A stretch of DNA of 35,608 nt, taken from NCBI GenBank assembly GCA_024277255.1, contig JAJRVQ010000100.1:1-35608 (forward strand). The letters run 5' to 3'. The stretch's first letter is position 1; each line of letters opens with the position of its first letter. Below are positions 7,904-16,265 of the stretch, piece after piece. The notes below the pieces were generated by a model, which saw only the letters and a list, made by a program, of their open reading frames with translations, searched no databases and was not told where the DNA came from. The position numbers and the translations under genes were made by a program. This DNA is from Acidobacteriota bacterium (GTDB lineage: Bacteria > Acidobacteriota > Thermoanaerobaculia > Multivoradales > SZUA-115).

Positions 7904-9040
7904 ATGGTCGAGGCGGCAACTTCCGTTGAGCGTCTCACCGGCTGGCGCTACGACGCCAACGAGAGCCGGCGGGATTTGCGGCTGGATCTGCTGCGCGGCC
8001 TCTGCCTGCTGAAGATGGCCTTCAACCACCTACCGCACGTTTGGATACACGGCTTTCAGAGTTGGCTCGGCTGGGTCTCCGCCGCTGAGGGCTTCTTCTT
8101 CATTTCCGGTGCCGTGGTGGGAATCGTCTACGGCCGCAAGGTGCTCAGCGAGGGCTGGGCTCAGGTGCGGAACAAACTCTGGGGTCGGGCCTTACACCTC
8201 TACCTGGCCAATCTCGCCCTGCTCTTTTTTTTCCTGGCGCTGGAGGTCTCGGGCCTGTTGCAGGGCAATCACTTCGCCATGCTCTGGTCCGGGGGCTCCT
8301 TCGACGCCTCCCGTCTGTTCAGTCTCAACCAGCCTTACTATCTGCACGTGCTCACTCGTTACGTCGTCTTCCTGCTCTTTGCACCGCCGGCTCTTGCCTG
8401 GCTGGTCGCCGGCCGCACGCGACGGCTGCTGGTCACCTCCGCGACCCTCTATCTCCTCGGCCGGGTGCTCGGCCCCAACCCGAGGCTTCCTTGGTTGGAG
8501 AGTTCCGGCTACCAGGCCTTCCCCGTCCTGATCTGGCAGCTGCTCTTCTTCGCCGGCATGGCGTGCGGTTTCCATCGACAGGCGCTGGCAAGAGGCTGGC
8601 GCTATCTGCAAGCTCGCGGTTTGGCCTGGGTGCTGATCGGTGGCAGCGCCCTCTTCATCCTGGTCAAGCGCGCTGTCGATCTGGGCCATCTGAGCGTTGC
8701 GCCGTCCGTCGTCTCCTCCTGGCTCGGCCGCACCGATCTCGGTCCCGGCCGTCTAGTCAACCTCACCCTCTTCTTCGCCGCCTCTTTCTGGCTGGTCGAT
8801 CGAGGGTGGAAACCGCTGGCCCGCGCCACCGGTGCAGTGCTGCTTCCCTTCGGACAGGCCTCGCTCTACGTTTTCCTGGTGCACATCGTGGTGGTCGTCC
8901 TCGGCACTGAGTTTCTGCCCTACCTTGCGATCCACCCGAGCGACCTTCCGGCGGGACTTCTCCTTTTCGATCTGGCTCTCCTCGGCCTGGTGTGGGCGCT
9001 GGTGCGCCGCCGGGTCCTTTTCGGGTTCATCCCGGCCTAA
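7904..9040 (+). CDS. OpgC-like multi-pass membrane protein
   Basis: A 378-residue integral membrane protein with about ten hydrophobic segments. It resembles the OpgC family, whose characterised member in enterobacteria adds succinyl groups to osmoregulated periplasmic glucans. The N-terminal signature is visible: RRDLRLDLLRGLCLL, then FNHLPHVW and AEGFFFISGAVVG, with Asn41-His42 matching the conserved acyltransferase-type polar pair. The ATG at 7904 directly follows the stop of the HtrA gene, suggesting reinitiation. The downstream gene begins 3 bp after its stop. No glucan synthase genes (opgG/opgH type) are in the window, so the acceptor cannot be named. Family assignment is good; substrate is unknown. 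Confidence 0.85.
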   Translation: MVEAATSVERLTGWRYDANESRRDLRLDLLRGLCLLKMAFNHLPHVWIHGFQSWLGWVSAAEGFFFISGAVVGIVYGRKVLSEGWAQVRNKLWGRALHLYLANLALLFFFLALEVSGLLQGNHFAMLWSGGSFDASRLFSLNQPYYLHVLTRYVVFLLFAPPALAWLVAGRTRRLLVTSATLYLLGRVLGPNPRLPWLESSGYQAFPVLIWQLLFFAGMACGFHRQALARGWRYLQARGLAWVLIGGSALFILVKRAVDLGHLSVAPSVVSSWLGRTDLGPGRLVNLTLFFAASFWLVDRGWKPLARATGAVLLPFGQASLYVFLVHIVVVVLGTEFLPYLAIHPSDLPAGLLLFDLALLGLVWALVRRRVLFGFIPA

Positions 9041-9043
9041 ACG

Positions 9044-10048
9044 GTGAACAGCACACGGAAGCGCCCCCCGCTGCTGACCGCACTGCTCTTCCTCAGTGTG
9101 GTTTCGGTGCTGTCGCTACTTCTGGTGGTGGCCCGCCGGCCGCCGCTGACTTCCGGCGACGTGCGCCACAACGCCCACCAGCTCGAGCAACTCGCGGCCT
9201 GGACCACTCTTCTGCCTGCCGCCGCTGAGGCGACGACTCAGGTCACCTACACCTTCGGCGGACCCTGCGGCCGGATCAACGGATTGGCGCTGATCGAGCA
9301 ATGGGAGCGCTCCGGCGGTCTGACCCAGCCGGAAACCCACCTCTGGTTCTCCGTGGTGCGTGACGAGACCCGCTGGTTTCGCTCCGTGTCGCGCCCTCCT
9401 CTGCCCAGCGCGGTGATTCTGCGCAACGACCTCAATTCCGACCTGGTCGCCACCGGCAGCAGTGGCCATCTGACGCTGACCATCGAGCCGCTCATCGACG
9501 GCCCGGTACTCGGCGGAGTGCTCACCGTCAACAACCTGGCCGGCGACGATGCGATGGCGTTCAACCGCACCTCGAACCGATGGCTGACCACCGCCGCACA
9601 GTCCTCGCATTGCCATTTCACCGAACTCGACCTCGATCTCTTCTCGGTGCTGACCAAGGTTCTTCGCGGACGGATCTGTGGCTCCGACGGTGACAGCCGG
9701 CCTTGCGACGATGTTGCACTGACCATCTTCCGAGGCCGCGAGGGCGGTACCTACGGCATCCATCTCCGGGCCCTTGGCAGAGACGGCGGAGTGCTGCCGT
9801 TCACCCTCGAGATCACCCGCTATCGAGACGGCCCACAGACCGCCGTCCTACGTTTGCGTCGCAGCCAAGCGACCCTCGATCGCGCGGCGAGCCTCTACGT
9901 CGTCGTCCCCCGCCCGCAGGGCGAGATGTTGTCCCCCGAGGACCCGGGTTTCATCGCACTACACTACCGTCCGGATCAGCCGGAGACGCTGATCCTGGAG
10001 GGCCAGATCGATTTCGACCGGCTGCTGGCCGGGACTACATGGAGGTAG
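9044..10048 (+). CDS. Unrecognised membrane-anchored exported protein
   Basis: A 334-residue protein I do not recognise. It begins with GTG at 9044, only 3 bp after the OpgC-like stop. A basic leader (NSTRKR) is followed by one hydrophobic helix at residues 9-28, so it is either anchored with its body outside the cytoplasm or secreted. The rest is soluble, beta-rich by appearance, with a few cysteines (GGPCGR near 70, CHF, ICGSDGDSRPCDD) that could form disulphides in an oxidising compartment. No enzyme motif is visible. Its position as third gene after HtrA and OpgC-like suggests a shared envelope role, possibly a partner of the OpgC-like enzyme; that is inference only. Confidence 0.8.
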   Translation: MNSTRKRPPLLTALLFLSVVSVLSLLLVVARRPPLTSGDVRHNAHQLEQLAAWTTLLPAAAEATTQVTYTFGGPCGRINGLALIEQWERSGGLTQPETHLWFSVVRDETRWFRSVSRPPLPSAVILRNDLNSDLVATGSSGHLTLTIEPLIDGPVLGGVLTVNNLAGDDAMAFNRTSNRWLTTAAQSSHCHFTELDLDLFSVLTKVLRGRICGSDGDSRPCDDVALTIFRGREGGTYGIHLRALGRDGGVLPFTLEITRYRDGPQTAVLRLRRSQATLDRAASLYVVVPRPQGEMLSPEDPGFIALHYRPDQPETLILEGQIDFDRLLAGTTWR

Positions 10049-10199
10049 ATGGCAGTCAATCGCCGCACTCCGTCGCTCCGCGCTCTCGCAGCCGTAGGAG
10101 TCTCTGCATCGTCAAGGAGAAGCTCCGCAAGCGGGAGGCGACGCGCTATCATGGCGCGCTCCGCCCCTCCACCACGCTGAACGTCATGAGAGTCCACCG

Positions 10200-11594
10200 A
10201 TGATCCCCATTGTCCTGTGCGGCGGCAGCGGCACCCGGCTGTGGCCGGTTTCGCGCGCCGCTTGTCCGAAACAGTTCGTCGACCTGGTTGGCGAGTCCCT
10301 GCTGGCGAAGACCTTGAAGCGGCTGCGCCGCCTCGGCGAGCCCTGGGTGGTGGCGACGGCGGAGTCGCGCACCCTCACCCTGCGCGCACTCAAGGAGCTG
10401 GACATCGCCGGCGAACGAGCCCTCTTCGAGCCCGTCGGGCGCAACACCGCGCCGGCGGTGGCCCTCGCCTGCCGGTGGCTCGAGCTAGCGGGACTGGGCG
10501 AGGAGGTCGCCGGGATCTTCCCCGCCGACCATCTGATCGCCGATGAGGAAAACTTCCATGCGGCCTGCCGGCTGGCGGTTCAGTGCGCCGAGCAGGGTGA
10601 AGTGGTCACCCTCGGCATTCGACCCACCATCGCCGCCACCGGCTACGGTTACATCGAAGCCGAGAGTGAAGTTTTCGCTCAAGCGGGAGAGCTCACCGCC
10701 CATCGCAGCCTCGGTTTTCGCGAGAAGCCCGACTCCGCGACCGCCGAGAGCTTCCTCGCCGCCGGCAACTTCTACTGGAACGCCGGCATGTTCCTCTTCC
10801 GCGTCTCGACCATGGCCGAACACTTCGCCCGCCTGATGCCGCAACTGTGGTCGGCCTTGGCCGAGCTGACCGCCGATGGCTCGAACCTGGAGCAGATCTA
10901 CTCCAAGCTCGAAGCGGAGAGCCTCGACTACGGGGTGATGGAGCATCTGCGCCAGCAGGTCGTCATTCCATGCTCGATCGGGTGGAGCGACCTCGGCTCC
11001 TGGGACGAAATGGCCCGACTCGATCCCGCCGAGGCTTCCACAAGCGCCGACGCCCCTGTCCTCTTCGAACAAAACGCACACGGCAACTACCTCTTCCCCT
11101 ACCGCGATCGCCTCTACGGCTTGGTCGGAGTCGAGGACCTGCTGGTGGTCGACACCGCCGACGCTCTGCTGATCGCTCGCAAGGGAGCCAGCCAGGAGGT
11201 CAAGGGGTTGGTCGAGCAGCTGCGAGCAGCCGGACGTAGCGAGGCGACGGAGCATGTCTACGAACACCGCCCATGGGGAGGTTTCGAGATTCTCCGCGAC
11301 ACCGCGCAGTTCAAGTCGAAGATCCTCTGGGTCGACGCCGGGCAGCAGCTCTCCTACCAGTCCCACCGCCACCGTGCCGAACACTGGGTGGTGGTCAGCG
11401 GCCATCCAGAAGTGGTGCTCGACGATGAAGTTTTGCGACCGCAACCGGGGGAAGCGGTCTACATCCCGCTCGGTGCCAAGCACCGCATCCGTAACCCCAC
11501 GGATGAACCGGTACAGATCGTCGAAGTCCAGCTCGGCACCTACTTCGGCGAAGACGACATCATCCGCTATGAGGATGACTACGATCGCGCTTAG
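10200..11594 (+). CDS. manC: Mannose-1-phosphate guanylyltransferase / mannose-6-phosphate isomerase
   Basis: A 464-residue bifunctional enzyme of the ManC/AlgA/CpsB type. The N-terminal half makes GDP-mannose from mannose-1-phosphate and GTP; the C-terminal cupin interconverts fructose-6-phosphate and mannose-6-phosphate. The nucleotidyltransferase signature LCGGSGTRLWPVSR is at residues 6-19, FPADH at 107-111, then GYGYIE, FREKPD and NAGMFLF. The cupin region (from about 353, HRPWGGFE) has SHRHRAEHWVVVSG with metal-binding histidines and ends with EDDIIRYEDDYDR, as usual for the family. It feeds exopolysaccharide or glycan synthesis; no glycosyltransferases lie nearby. It is separated by about 150 bp from the gene before and 4 bp from dusA after. 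Confidence 0.95.
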   Translation: MIPIVLCGGSGTRLWPVSRAACPKQFVDLVGESLLAKTLKRLRRLGEPWVVATAESRTLTLRALKELDIAGERALFEPVGRNTAPAVALACRWLELAGLGEEVAGIFPADHLIADEENFHAACRLAVQCAEQGEVVTLGIRPTIAATGYGYIEAESEVFAQAGELTAHRSLGFREKPDSATAESFLAAGNFYWNAGMFLFRVSTMAEHFARLMPQLWSALAELTADGSNLEQIYSKLEAESLDYGVMEHLRQQVVIPCSIGWSDLGSWDEMARLDPAEASTSADAPVLFEQNAHGNYLFPYRDRLYGLVGVEDLLVVDTADALLIARKGASQEVKGLVEQLRAAGRSEATEHVYEHRPWGGFEILRDTAQFKSKILWVDAGQQLSYQSHRHRAEHWVVVSGHPEVVLDDEVLRPQPGEAVYIPLGAKHRIRNPTDEPVQIVEVQLGTYFGEDDIIRYEDDYDRA

Positions 11595-11598
11595 CTCA

Positions 11599-12615
11599 AT
11601 GGGGCGACGGGGGGAGAGATGGCCGCTGTCGGTGGCGCCGATGATGGATCGCACCGACCGTCACTACCGTTCCTTCTTGCGCTGTATCAGCCGCTACACG
11701 CCGCTTTACACCGAGATGGTGACCACCGGCGCCGTGCTGCGCGGTGACCGCGACCACCTGCTGGGCTTCGATCCCGCCGAGAAGCCGCTGGCCCTGCAAC
11801 TCGGCGGTGACGATCCACGCCAGCTCGCCCAGTGCGCCAGGATCGGTGCCGACTGGGGCTACGACGAGATCAACCTCAACGTCGGCTGCCCCAGCGACCG
11901 GGTGCGCCAGGGCTCCTTCGGCGCCTGCCTGATGTTCGAGCCCGAGCGCGTCGGGCGCGCCGTCGAGGCGATGCGCGGCGCCGTCTCGATCCCGGTCACG
12001 GTCAAACACCGCATCGGAGTCGACGACCACGACCGCTACGAAGACATGGAGGGCTTCGTCCGCATCGTCGCCGCAGCGGGATGCGACCGTTTCATCGTCC
12101 ACGCCCGCAAAGCCTGGCTCGAGGGGCTATCCCCCAAACAGAACCGCGAGGTGCCACCCTTACGGTACGCCGACGTATACCGGTTAAAAAAAGAGCATCC
12201 GCGGCTGAGAATCGAGATCAACGGAGGCATTACCAGTCTAGAGCAGGCGCGGCGACACCTGCGAGAGGTGGACGGCGTGATGATCGGCCGCGCCGCCTAT
12301 GACGATCCCTACCTGCTGGCGCCGGCGGACCGGGAGTTCTTCTGCCAGACCTCGACCAACGATCGCCCCCCGACCCGGCGCCAGGTGGTCGAGGCTTACC
12401 TACCCTACGTCGAGCGCCAGCTCTCCCGCGGCCAGCCGCTGCACCGGCTAACCCGCCACATCCTCGGCCTCTTCGCCCACCAGCCCGGGGCGCGAAGCTG
12501 GAAACGCTACATCAGCGAGAACGCCCACCTCGGCGGCGCCGGCTGTGAGGTGATTCTCGCCGCCCTCGCCACCGTGCCGGCACAGGTCGCGGATGCTCCA
12601 CCCGCGGCAGGGTGA
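11599..12615 (+). CDS. dusA: tRNA-dihydrouridine synthase, DusA type
   Basis: A 338-residue flavin enzyme that reduces uridines in tRNA (D-loop positions 20/20a in the characterised DusA). The TIM-barrel start SVAPMMDRTDRHYR fits the family's N-terminus and decides the ATG at 11599; no Shine-Dalgarno is obvious, so it may depend on translation of manC, which ends 4 bp upstream. The catalytic cysteine is Cys97 in NVGCPSDRV. VKHRIGVD, HARKAWLEGLSPKQNR and the DusA-type end GLFAHQPGARSWKRYISENA are all present. The frame is open further upstream inside manC, but that stretch is a shadow. An A7 run at about 12184-12190 is a possible indel hotspot, but the protein stays conserved across it. Confidence 0.95.
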   Translation: MGRRGERWPLSVAPMMDRTDRHYRSFLRCISRYTPLYTEMVTTGAVLRGDRDHLLGFDPAEKPLALQLGGDDPRQLAQCARIGADWGYDEINLNVGCPSDRVRQGSFGACLMFEPERVGRAVEAMRGAVSIPVTVKHRIGVDDHDRYEDMEGFVRIVAAAGCDRFIVHARKAWLEGLSPKQNREVPPLRYADVYRLKKEHPRLRIEINGGITSLEQARRHLREVDGVMIGRAAYDDPYLLAPADREFFCQTSTNDRPPTRRQVVEAYLPYVERQLSRGQPLHRLTRHILGLFAHQPGARSWKRYISENAHLGGAGCEVILAALATVPAQVADAPPAAG

Positions 12616-12704
12616 GAGCCGCTGGCCTTCTCCAGCCAGCAATACCAACGACAATCTTAGTAGTAAAGTCGGTGAGGGCGGTGGCCGCCGCCTGTGATGC
12701 CTGC

Positions 12705-12710
12705 AAGGAG
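12705..12710 (+). promoter_or_regulatory. Ribosome binding site deciding the prolyl oligopeptidase start
   Basis: AAGGAG lies 6 bp before the ATG at 12717. The frame is open upstream to 12612, but the upstream in-frame start lacks such a site and would place the signal peptide internally. Confidence 0.7.
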
Positions 12711-12716
12711 ATTCCC

Positions 12717-14861
12717 ATGTTCCAGTCTCACCGCGTTCAGTGTCTCGCCGCCGCCAACCAGCTGCGAACGCTCCCGATGCTGGCTGCCAGCCTACTCCTG
12801 TGGTCCGCCTGCGGAGCGAGAGTGGTGGTGCCCGACCCGCCGGTGACCCGGGTTGATCCGGTGCAAGAAACCTTGCACGGTGTGGAGATCTCCGACCCCT
12901 ACCGCTGGCTCGAAGACCAGCAGAGCCCCGAGACCCGCGCCTGGATCGAGGAACAGAACGGCTACACCGACCAACTGCTCGCCGGGCTGGCCTGGAAGGA
13001 GCCGCTGGCCGAGCGCTTCGCCGAGCTGTTGAAGATCGACACTATCGGCTTCCCCACCGCCGCCGGCGGTCGCTACTTTTTCGCCAAGCGGGCGGCCGAC
13101 CAGGATCTGCCGGTGCTCTATATGCGAGAAGGGCTAGACGGCGAAGACCAGGTGCTCCTCGATCCGCACACCGCCAGCGCCGATCACACCGTCAGCTACA
13201 ACATGATGGATGTCTCCAACGACGGCACCCTGCTGGTCTACGCGGTGCGGCAGGGCGGCAAGGACGAGATCACCCCACACCTTTTCGACGTCGCCGCGCG
13301 TAGCGACCTCGACGACTCGCTACCCGAAGGCCGCTATTTCGGCGCCACCCTCAACGCCGCCAACGACGGCCTCTACTACACCCGGCTGACCGAGGATGGA
13401 CCCCGCGTCTTCCTCCACCGCCTGGGCAGCACCGCGGCTGAGGATAGCGAGATTTTCGGTGAGGGTTACGGACCCGAGATCATCCTCTTCGCCAACCTCT
13501 CCGAGGATCGGCGCCACGCGCTCTACCACGTGCTCTACGGCGCCTCCGGCGACAGGGTCGACCTCTTCTACCAAGAGCTGGACGGCCGCCGGCCGGTGGT
13601 CACCTTGGCCAGCGGAATCGATGCGAGCTTCGCCGCCGCCTACTACGACGGCACGATCATCCTGGAGACCAACTGGCAGGCTCCCAACGGGCGGGTGATG
13701 GCGGTTGACCCATCGGCGCCGCAGCCGGAGAACTGGCGCGAGATCGTGGCCGAGCGGAAGAATGCGACGGTCCAAGGGGTGGTCGGCGTGGGCGGCAAGC
13801 TGTGGATCCGCTACCTGCAAGAGGTGCAGTCGCGGGTGGTCTCTTTCGACCTGGCCGGCAACGAACTCGGCGAAATCGCCTTCGACACCTTGGGCACGGT
13901 CGGCGGTCTCGGCGGCCGTTGGGACAGCGACGAGGCCTTCTTTCAGTTCTCCTCCTTCCATGTGCCCAACACCATCTACCTCTACGACACCGGCAGCGGT
14001 GAGCGGCGGGTTTGGGCGCGCTCCGAAGTGCCCATCGAGGCGGAACGGATGGAAGTCAACCAACTCTGGTTCACCTCGAAGGACGGCACTCGCATCCCGA
14101 TGTTCGTCGTCCACGAGGAGGGTCTCGAACTGGACGGCTCGCACCCGACGCTGCTCACCGGCTACGGCGGTTTCAACGCCAGACTGACTCCGGCATTCTC
14201 CGCCAACGCCGCGATCTGGGTCGAGCAGGGCGGTGTCTATGCGGTCGCCAACCTGCGCGGTGGTGGTGAGTTCGGCGAGGCTTGGCATCGCGCCGGGATG
14301 CTGGAGAACAAGCAGAACACCTTCGACGATTTCATCGCCGCCGCCGAGCACTTGATCGAGGCGGGCTACACACGGCCGGAGAAACTGGCCATCCGCGGCG
14401 GCTCGAACGGCGGCTTGCTGGTCGGCGCCGTCGCCAACCAGCGGCCGGATCTCTTCCGCGCCGTCATCTGCGCCTACCCGCTCCTCGACATGCTGCGCTA
14501 CCACCAGTTCCTGGTCGCCGGCTACTGGGTTCCCGAATACGGCTCCGCCGAGGACCCGGAACAGTTCGCCTGGCTGCGCGCCTACTCGCCGTACCACAAC
14601 GTAACGCCGGACACCCAGTACCCGGCAATGATGTTCATCACCGGCGACGGCGATACGCGAGTCGCCCCGCTCCACGCCCGCAAGATGACCGCCCTGCTGC
14701 AAGCTTCCACCGGCTCGCAGCGACCGGTGCTGCTGCGCTACCACACCAAGGCCGGCCACTCCGGCGGCCAGCCGGTGAGCGAGCGGATCTCGAACTCGGC
14801 GGAGAGCTTCGCCTTCCTACTCTGGCAGCTGGAGGAGTCGGCGCAAGCCCAAGCCAACTGA
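12717..14861 (+). CDS. Prolyl oligopeptidase family serine peptidase, exported (possible lipoprotein)
   Basis: A 714-residue S9A-family prolyl oligopeptidase that cleaves short peptides after proline. The N-terminal signal (about residues 16-32) ends LLLWSAC-G; Cys32 could be lipidated, although Trp at -3 is unusual for a lipobox. A propeller domain follows DPYRWLEDQ (60-68) to about 450. The alpha/beta hydrolase domain carries the triad Ser563 (GGSNGGLL), Asp646 (GDGDTRV) and His681 (KAGHSGG). [12 protein letters not shown] and the GYGGFN loop are typical for the family. It acts outside the cytoplasm, presumably in the periplasm. It is convergent with the YiiX-like gene, 17 bp away, so it ends the plus-strand run. 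Confidence 0.94.
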   Translation: MFQSHRVQCLAAANQLRTLPMLAASLLLWSACGARVVVPDPPVTRVDPVQETLHGVEISDPYRWLEDQQSPETRAWIEEQNGYTDQLLAGLAWKEPLAERFAELLKIDTIGFPTAAGGRYFFAKRAADQDLPVLYMREGLDGEDQVLLDPHTASADHTVSYNMMDVSNDGTLLVYAVRQGGKDEITPHLFDVAARSDLDDSLPEGRYFGATLNAANDGLYYTRLTEDGPRVFLHRLGSTAAEDSEIFGEGYGPEIILFANLSEDRRHALYHVLYGASGDRVDLFYQELDGRRPVVTLASGIDASFAAAYYDGTIILETNWQAPNGRVMAVDPSAPQPENWREIVAERKNATVQGVVGVGGKLWIRYLQEVQSRVVSFDLAGNELGEIAFDTLGTVGGLGGRWDSDEAFFQFSSFHVPNTIYLYDTGSGERRVWARSEVPIEAERMEVNQLWFTSKDGTRIPMFVVHEEGLELDGSHPTLLTGYGGFNARLTPAFSANAAIWVEQGGVYAVANLRGGGEFGEAWHRAGMLENKQNTFDDFIAAAEHLIEAGYTRPEKLAIRGGSNGGLLVGAVANQRPDLFRAVICAYPLLDMLRYHQFLVAGYWVPEYGSAEDPEQFAWLRAYSPYHNVTPDTQYPAMMFITGDGDTRVAPLHARKMTALLQASTGSQRPVLLRYHTKAGHSGGQPVSERISNSAESFAFLLWQLEESAQAQAN

Positions 14862-14866
14862 CCGCC

Positions 14867-14882
14867 CTGAAGCAGGCTTCAG
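14867..14882. terminator. Short hairpin between convergent genes
   Basis: CTGAAG-CAGG-CTTCAG forms a 6-bp stem between the ends of the prolyl oligopeptidase and YiiX-like genes and overlaps the last codon of the latter. No T-tract follows, so its role as terminator is weak. Confidence 0.3.
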
Positions 14883-16261
14883 CTGCTGTGCGAAGAGCTC
14901 CGGTAACTCGCGGCCAACGCCTTCGCCGCCGCTTCGCCGACCACGAGGCGGCCGCCGCTGGCCGCCTGGCCGTAGACGGCGACGGTGTCGAATCCCCGGC
15001 CATCCACCGCCAGATCGAGCAGGTCCTCAGCCGAGAGGGTCGGCCGGCCGGAGCGCTCGCGCAGCGGAATCTCCAGGCCGCCGAGCCCGTCGTAGGCACG
15101 GTAGATCACCTCGGTGCAGACCAGACGATCGGAGCGAAAGAAGTCGAAATCGAAGTTGTACATCTTGCCTTCGTGGGCCACGGCTCGCTCCACGGCGCGG
15201 GCGATCTGCTCAGTGGAGAGACGCGGGCGAATGACCGCCACCGCGTCGACGGCGAGCGTGTGCAGCAGCGGTCGGAACAGCACGCCGTCTTTCTGCGCTT
15301 CGAGCATCACCTTGTCGCCGCACCAACGACCGGCGCGCTCCTCGTCCACCTCGATCCCAAGCCGCTCCCGGTCGGTGTCGCTGCCGACAAAAAGCGCGCT
15401 ATGCGGCCAATATCCCGGCAGCAGGAGATTGCTGGCCACCCGTTCCCGCCGGGTCACCAGCACGTCTCCGGGGCGCAGCAACGCCGCCAGCGGGTCACCG
15501 ACTTCCTCGCCCACCCTGAGTTCCGCCAGCGGGTCGCACAACTCGGCGATGATCCTGCCCGCCCCTTCCATCGCCGCGAACTGGAGCTTTTGCATCGCCG
15601 ACGCGGCACGCCGGCGCAAGGAATGGCGGGCAAAGTCCCACAGCCGCTTGAGGAAACGACGTTTGCTGGGATCTAGAGCCATCTCCCACCCCGGCAACTG
15701 TTCGGCGACCCAGCCGACTGCCGTATCGCGACGCAAATGGGCGATCCGCCTCCGTTTCGATGCGGCGAAGCGCATCGCCTCGTCGATGGCGAGCGCATTG
15801 GCCGGATCGGCCAGCGACTCGAAGATCGCGGTGAATTGCTTGCGGGGAATGCGCAGTTCCGGCGCCGCTTCGTTGAACTTGCGCTGGGTCAAACTGTCGC
15901 TGGCCAGCTCGTCGACCAGCAGCCGATCCAGCCGCACCAGGCGGCATGCCGCCGCGTAGCCGACCAAGAAGCACCGCCACTCATCTGTCGAGCGCACCGC
16001 CGTCGGCTGGCCGCCAATAGGCAGACTGACCTCGTGGATGACCTCCCAGAGACCGGCTCGCACACTGAGCAGGCGGGCAAACCAGTTCTTGAGCTGCTCG
16101 TCTTCCGAGGCACGGAAGAAACCGCGGGACCTGCCCTCTGCGACTACCTCTCGCTCGCCACTGCAATCCACCAACCCGTCGACGGCTGAACTCAGCGAGC
16201 GCAGAGCGCGAACGTTGCCAGCGAGGATTCCTCCGATCCGCGGATCAACCCGGCGACGCAC
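14879..16261 (-). CDS. YiiX/YaeF-type permuted papain-fold protein with helical N-terminal domain
   Basis: A 460-residue protein. The C-terminal third (about 255-440) matches the circularly permuted NlpC/P60-like fold of the YaeF/YiiX (C92) family: LLRPGDVLVTRRE, then His287 in YWPHSALFVG, and the nucleophile Cys382 in RLVCTEVIYRAY. The His-before-Cys order is the permuted arrangement; these enzymes act as thiol hydrolases on amide or acyl bonds, and the exact substrate here is unknown. The N-terminal 250 residues look helical and basic and I cannot assign them. No signal peptide is evident. It starts at GTG 16261, 4 bp after the M14-type gene's stop codon, so the two are translationally linked. 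Confidence 0.85.
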   Translation of the reverse strand: MRRRVDPRIGGILAGNVRALRSLSSAVDGLVDCSGEREVVAEGRSRGFFRASEDEQLKNWFARLLSVRAGLWEVIHEVSLPIGGQPTAVRSTDEWRCFLVGYAAACRLVRLDRLLVDELASDSLTQRKFNEAAPELRIPRKQFTAIFESLADPANALAIDEAMRFAASKRRRIAHLRRDTAVGWVAEQLPGWEMALDPSKRRFLKRLWDFARHSLRRRAASAMQKLQFAAMEGAGRIIAELCDPLAELRVGEEVGDPLAALLRPGDVLVTRRERVASNLLLPGYWPHSALFVGSDTDRERLGIEVDEERAGRWCGDKVMLEAQKDGVLFRPLLHTLAVDAVAVIRPRLSTEQIARAVERAVAHEGKMYNFDFDFFRSDRLVCTEVIYRAYDGLGGLEIPLRERSGRPTLSAEDLLDLAVDGRGFDTVAVYGQAASGGRLVVGEAAAKALAASYRSSSHSS

Positions 16262-16265
16262 TCTC

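Noticed and set aside
6752..8029. 425-residue minus-strand open frame across the HtrA gene
   Set aside because: The plus frame has a full protease triad and PDZ; the antisense product is low-complexity and matches nothing.
12180..12195. A7 run in dusA as a programmed frameshift site
   Set aside because: The normal frame continues through conserved DusA motifs to the end, so no frameshift is needed.
13320..14759. 479-residue minus-strand open frame in the prolyl oligopeptidase gene
   Set aside because: Antisense shadow caused by GC-rich third positions; the sense frame carries all catalytic residues.
14282..15676. 464-residue plus-strand frame bridging two convergent genes
   Set aside because: It overlaps the 3' ends of two well-supported genes on opposite strands and has no recognisable domain.
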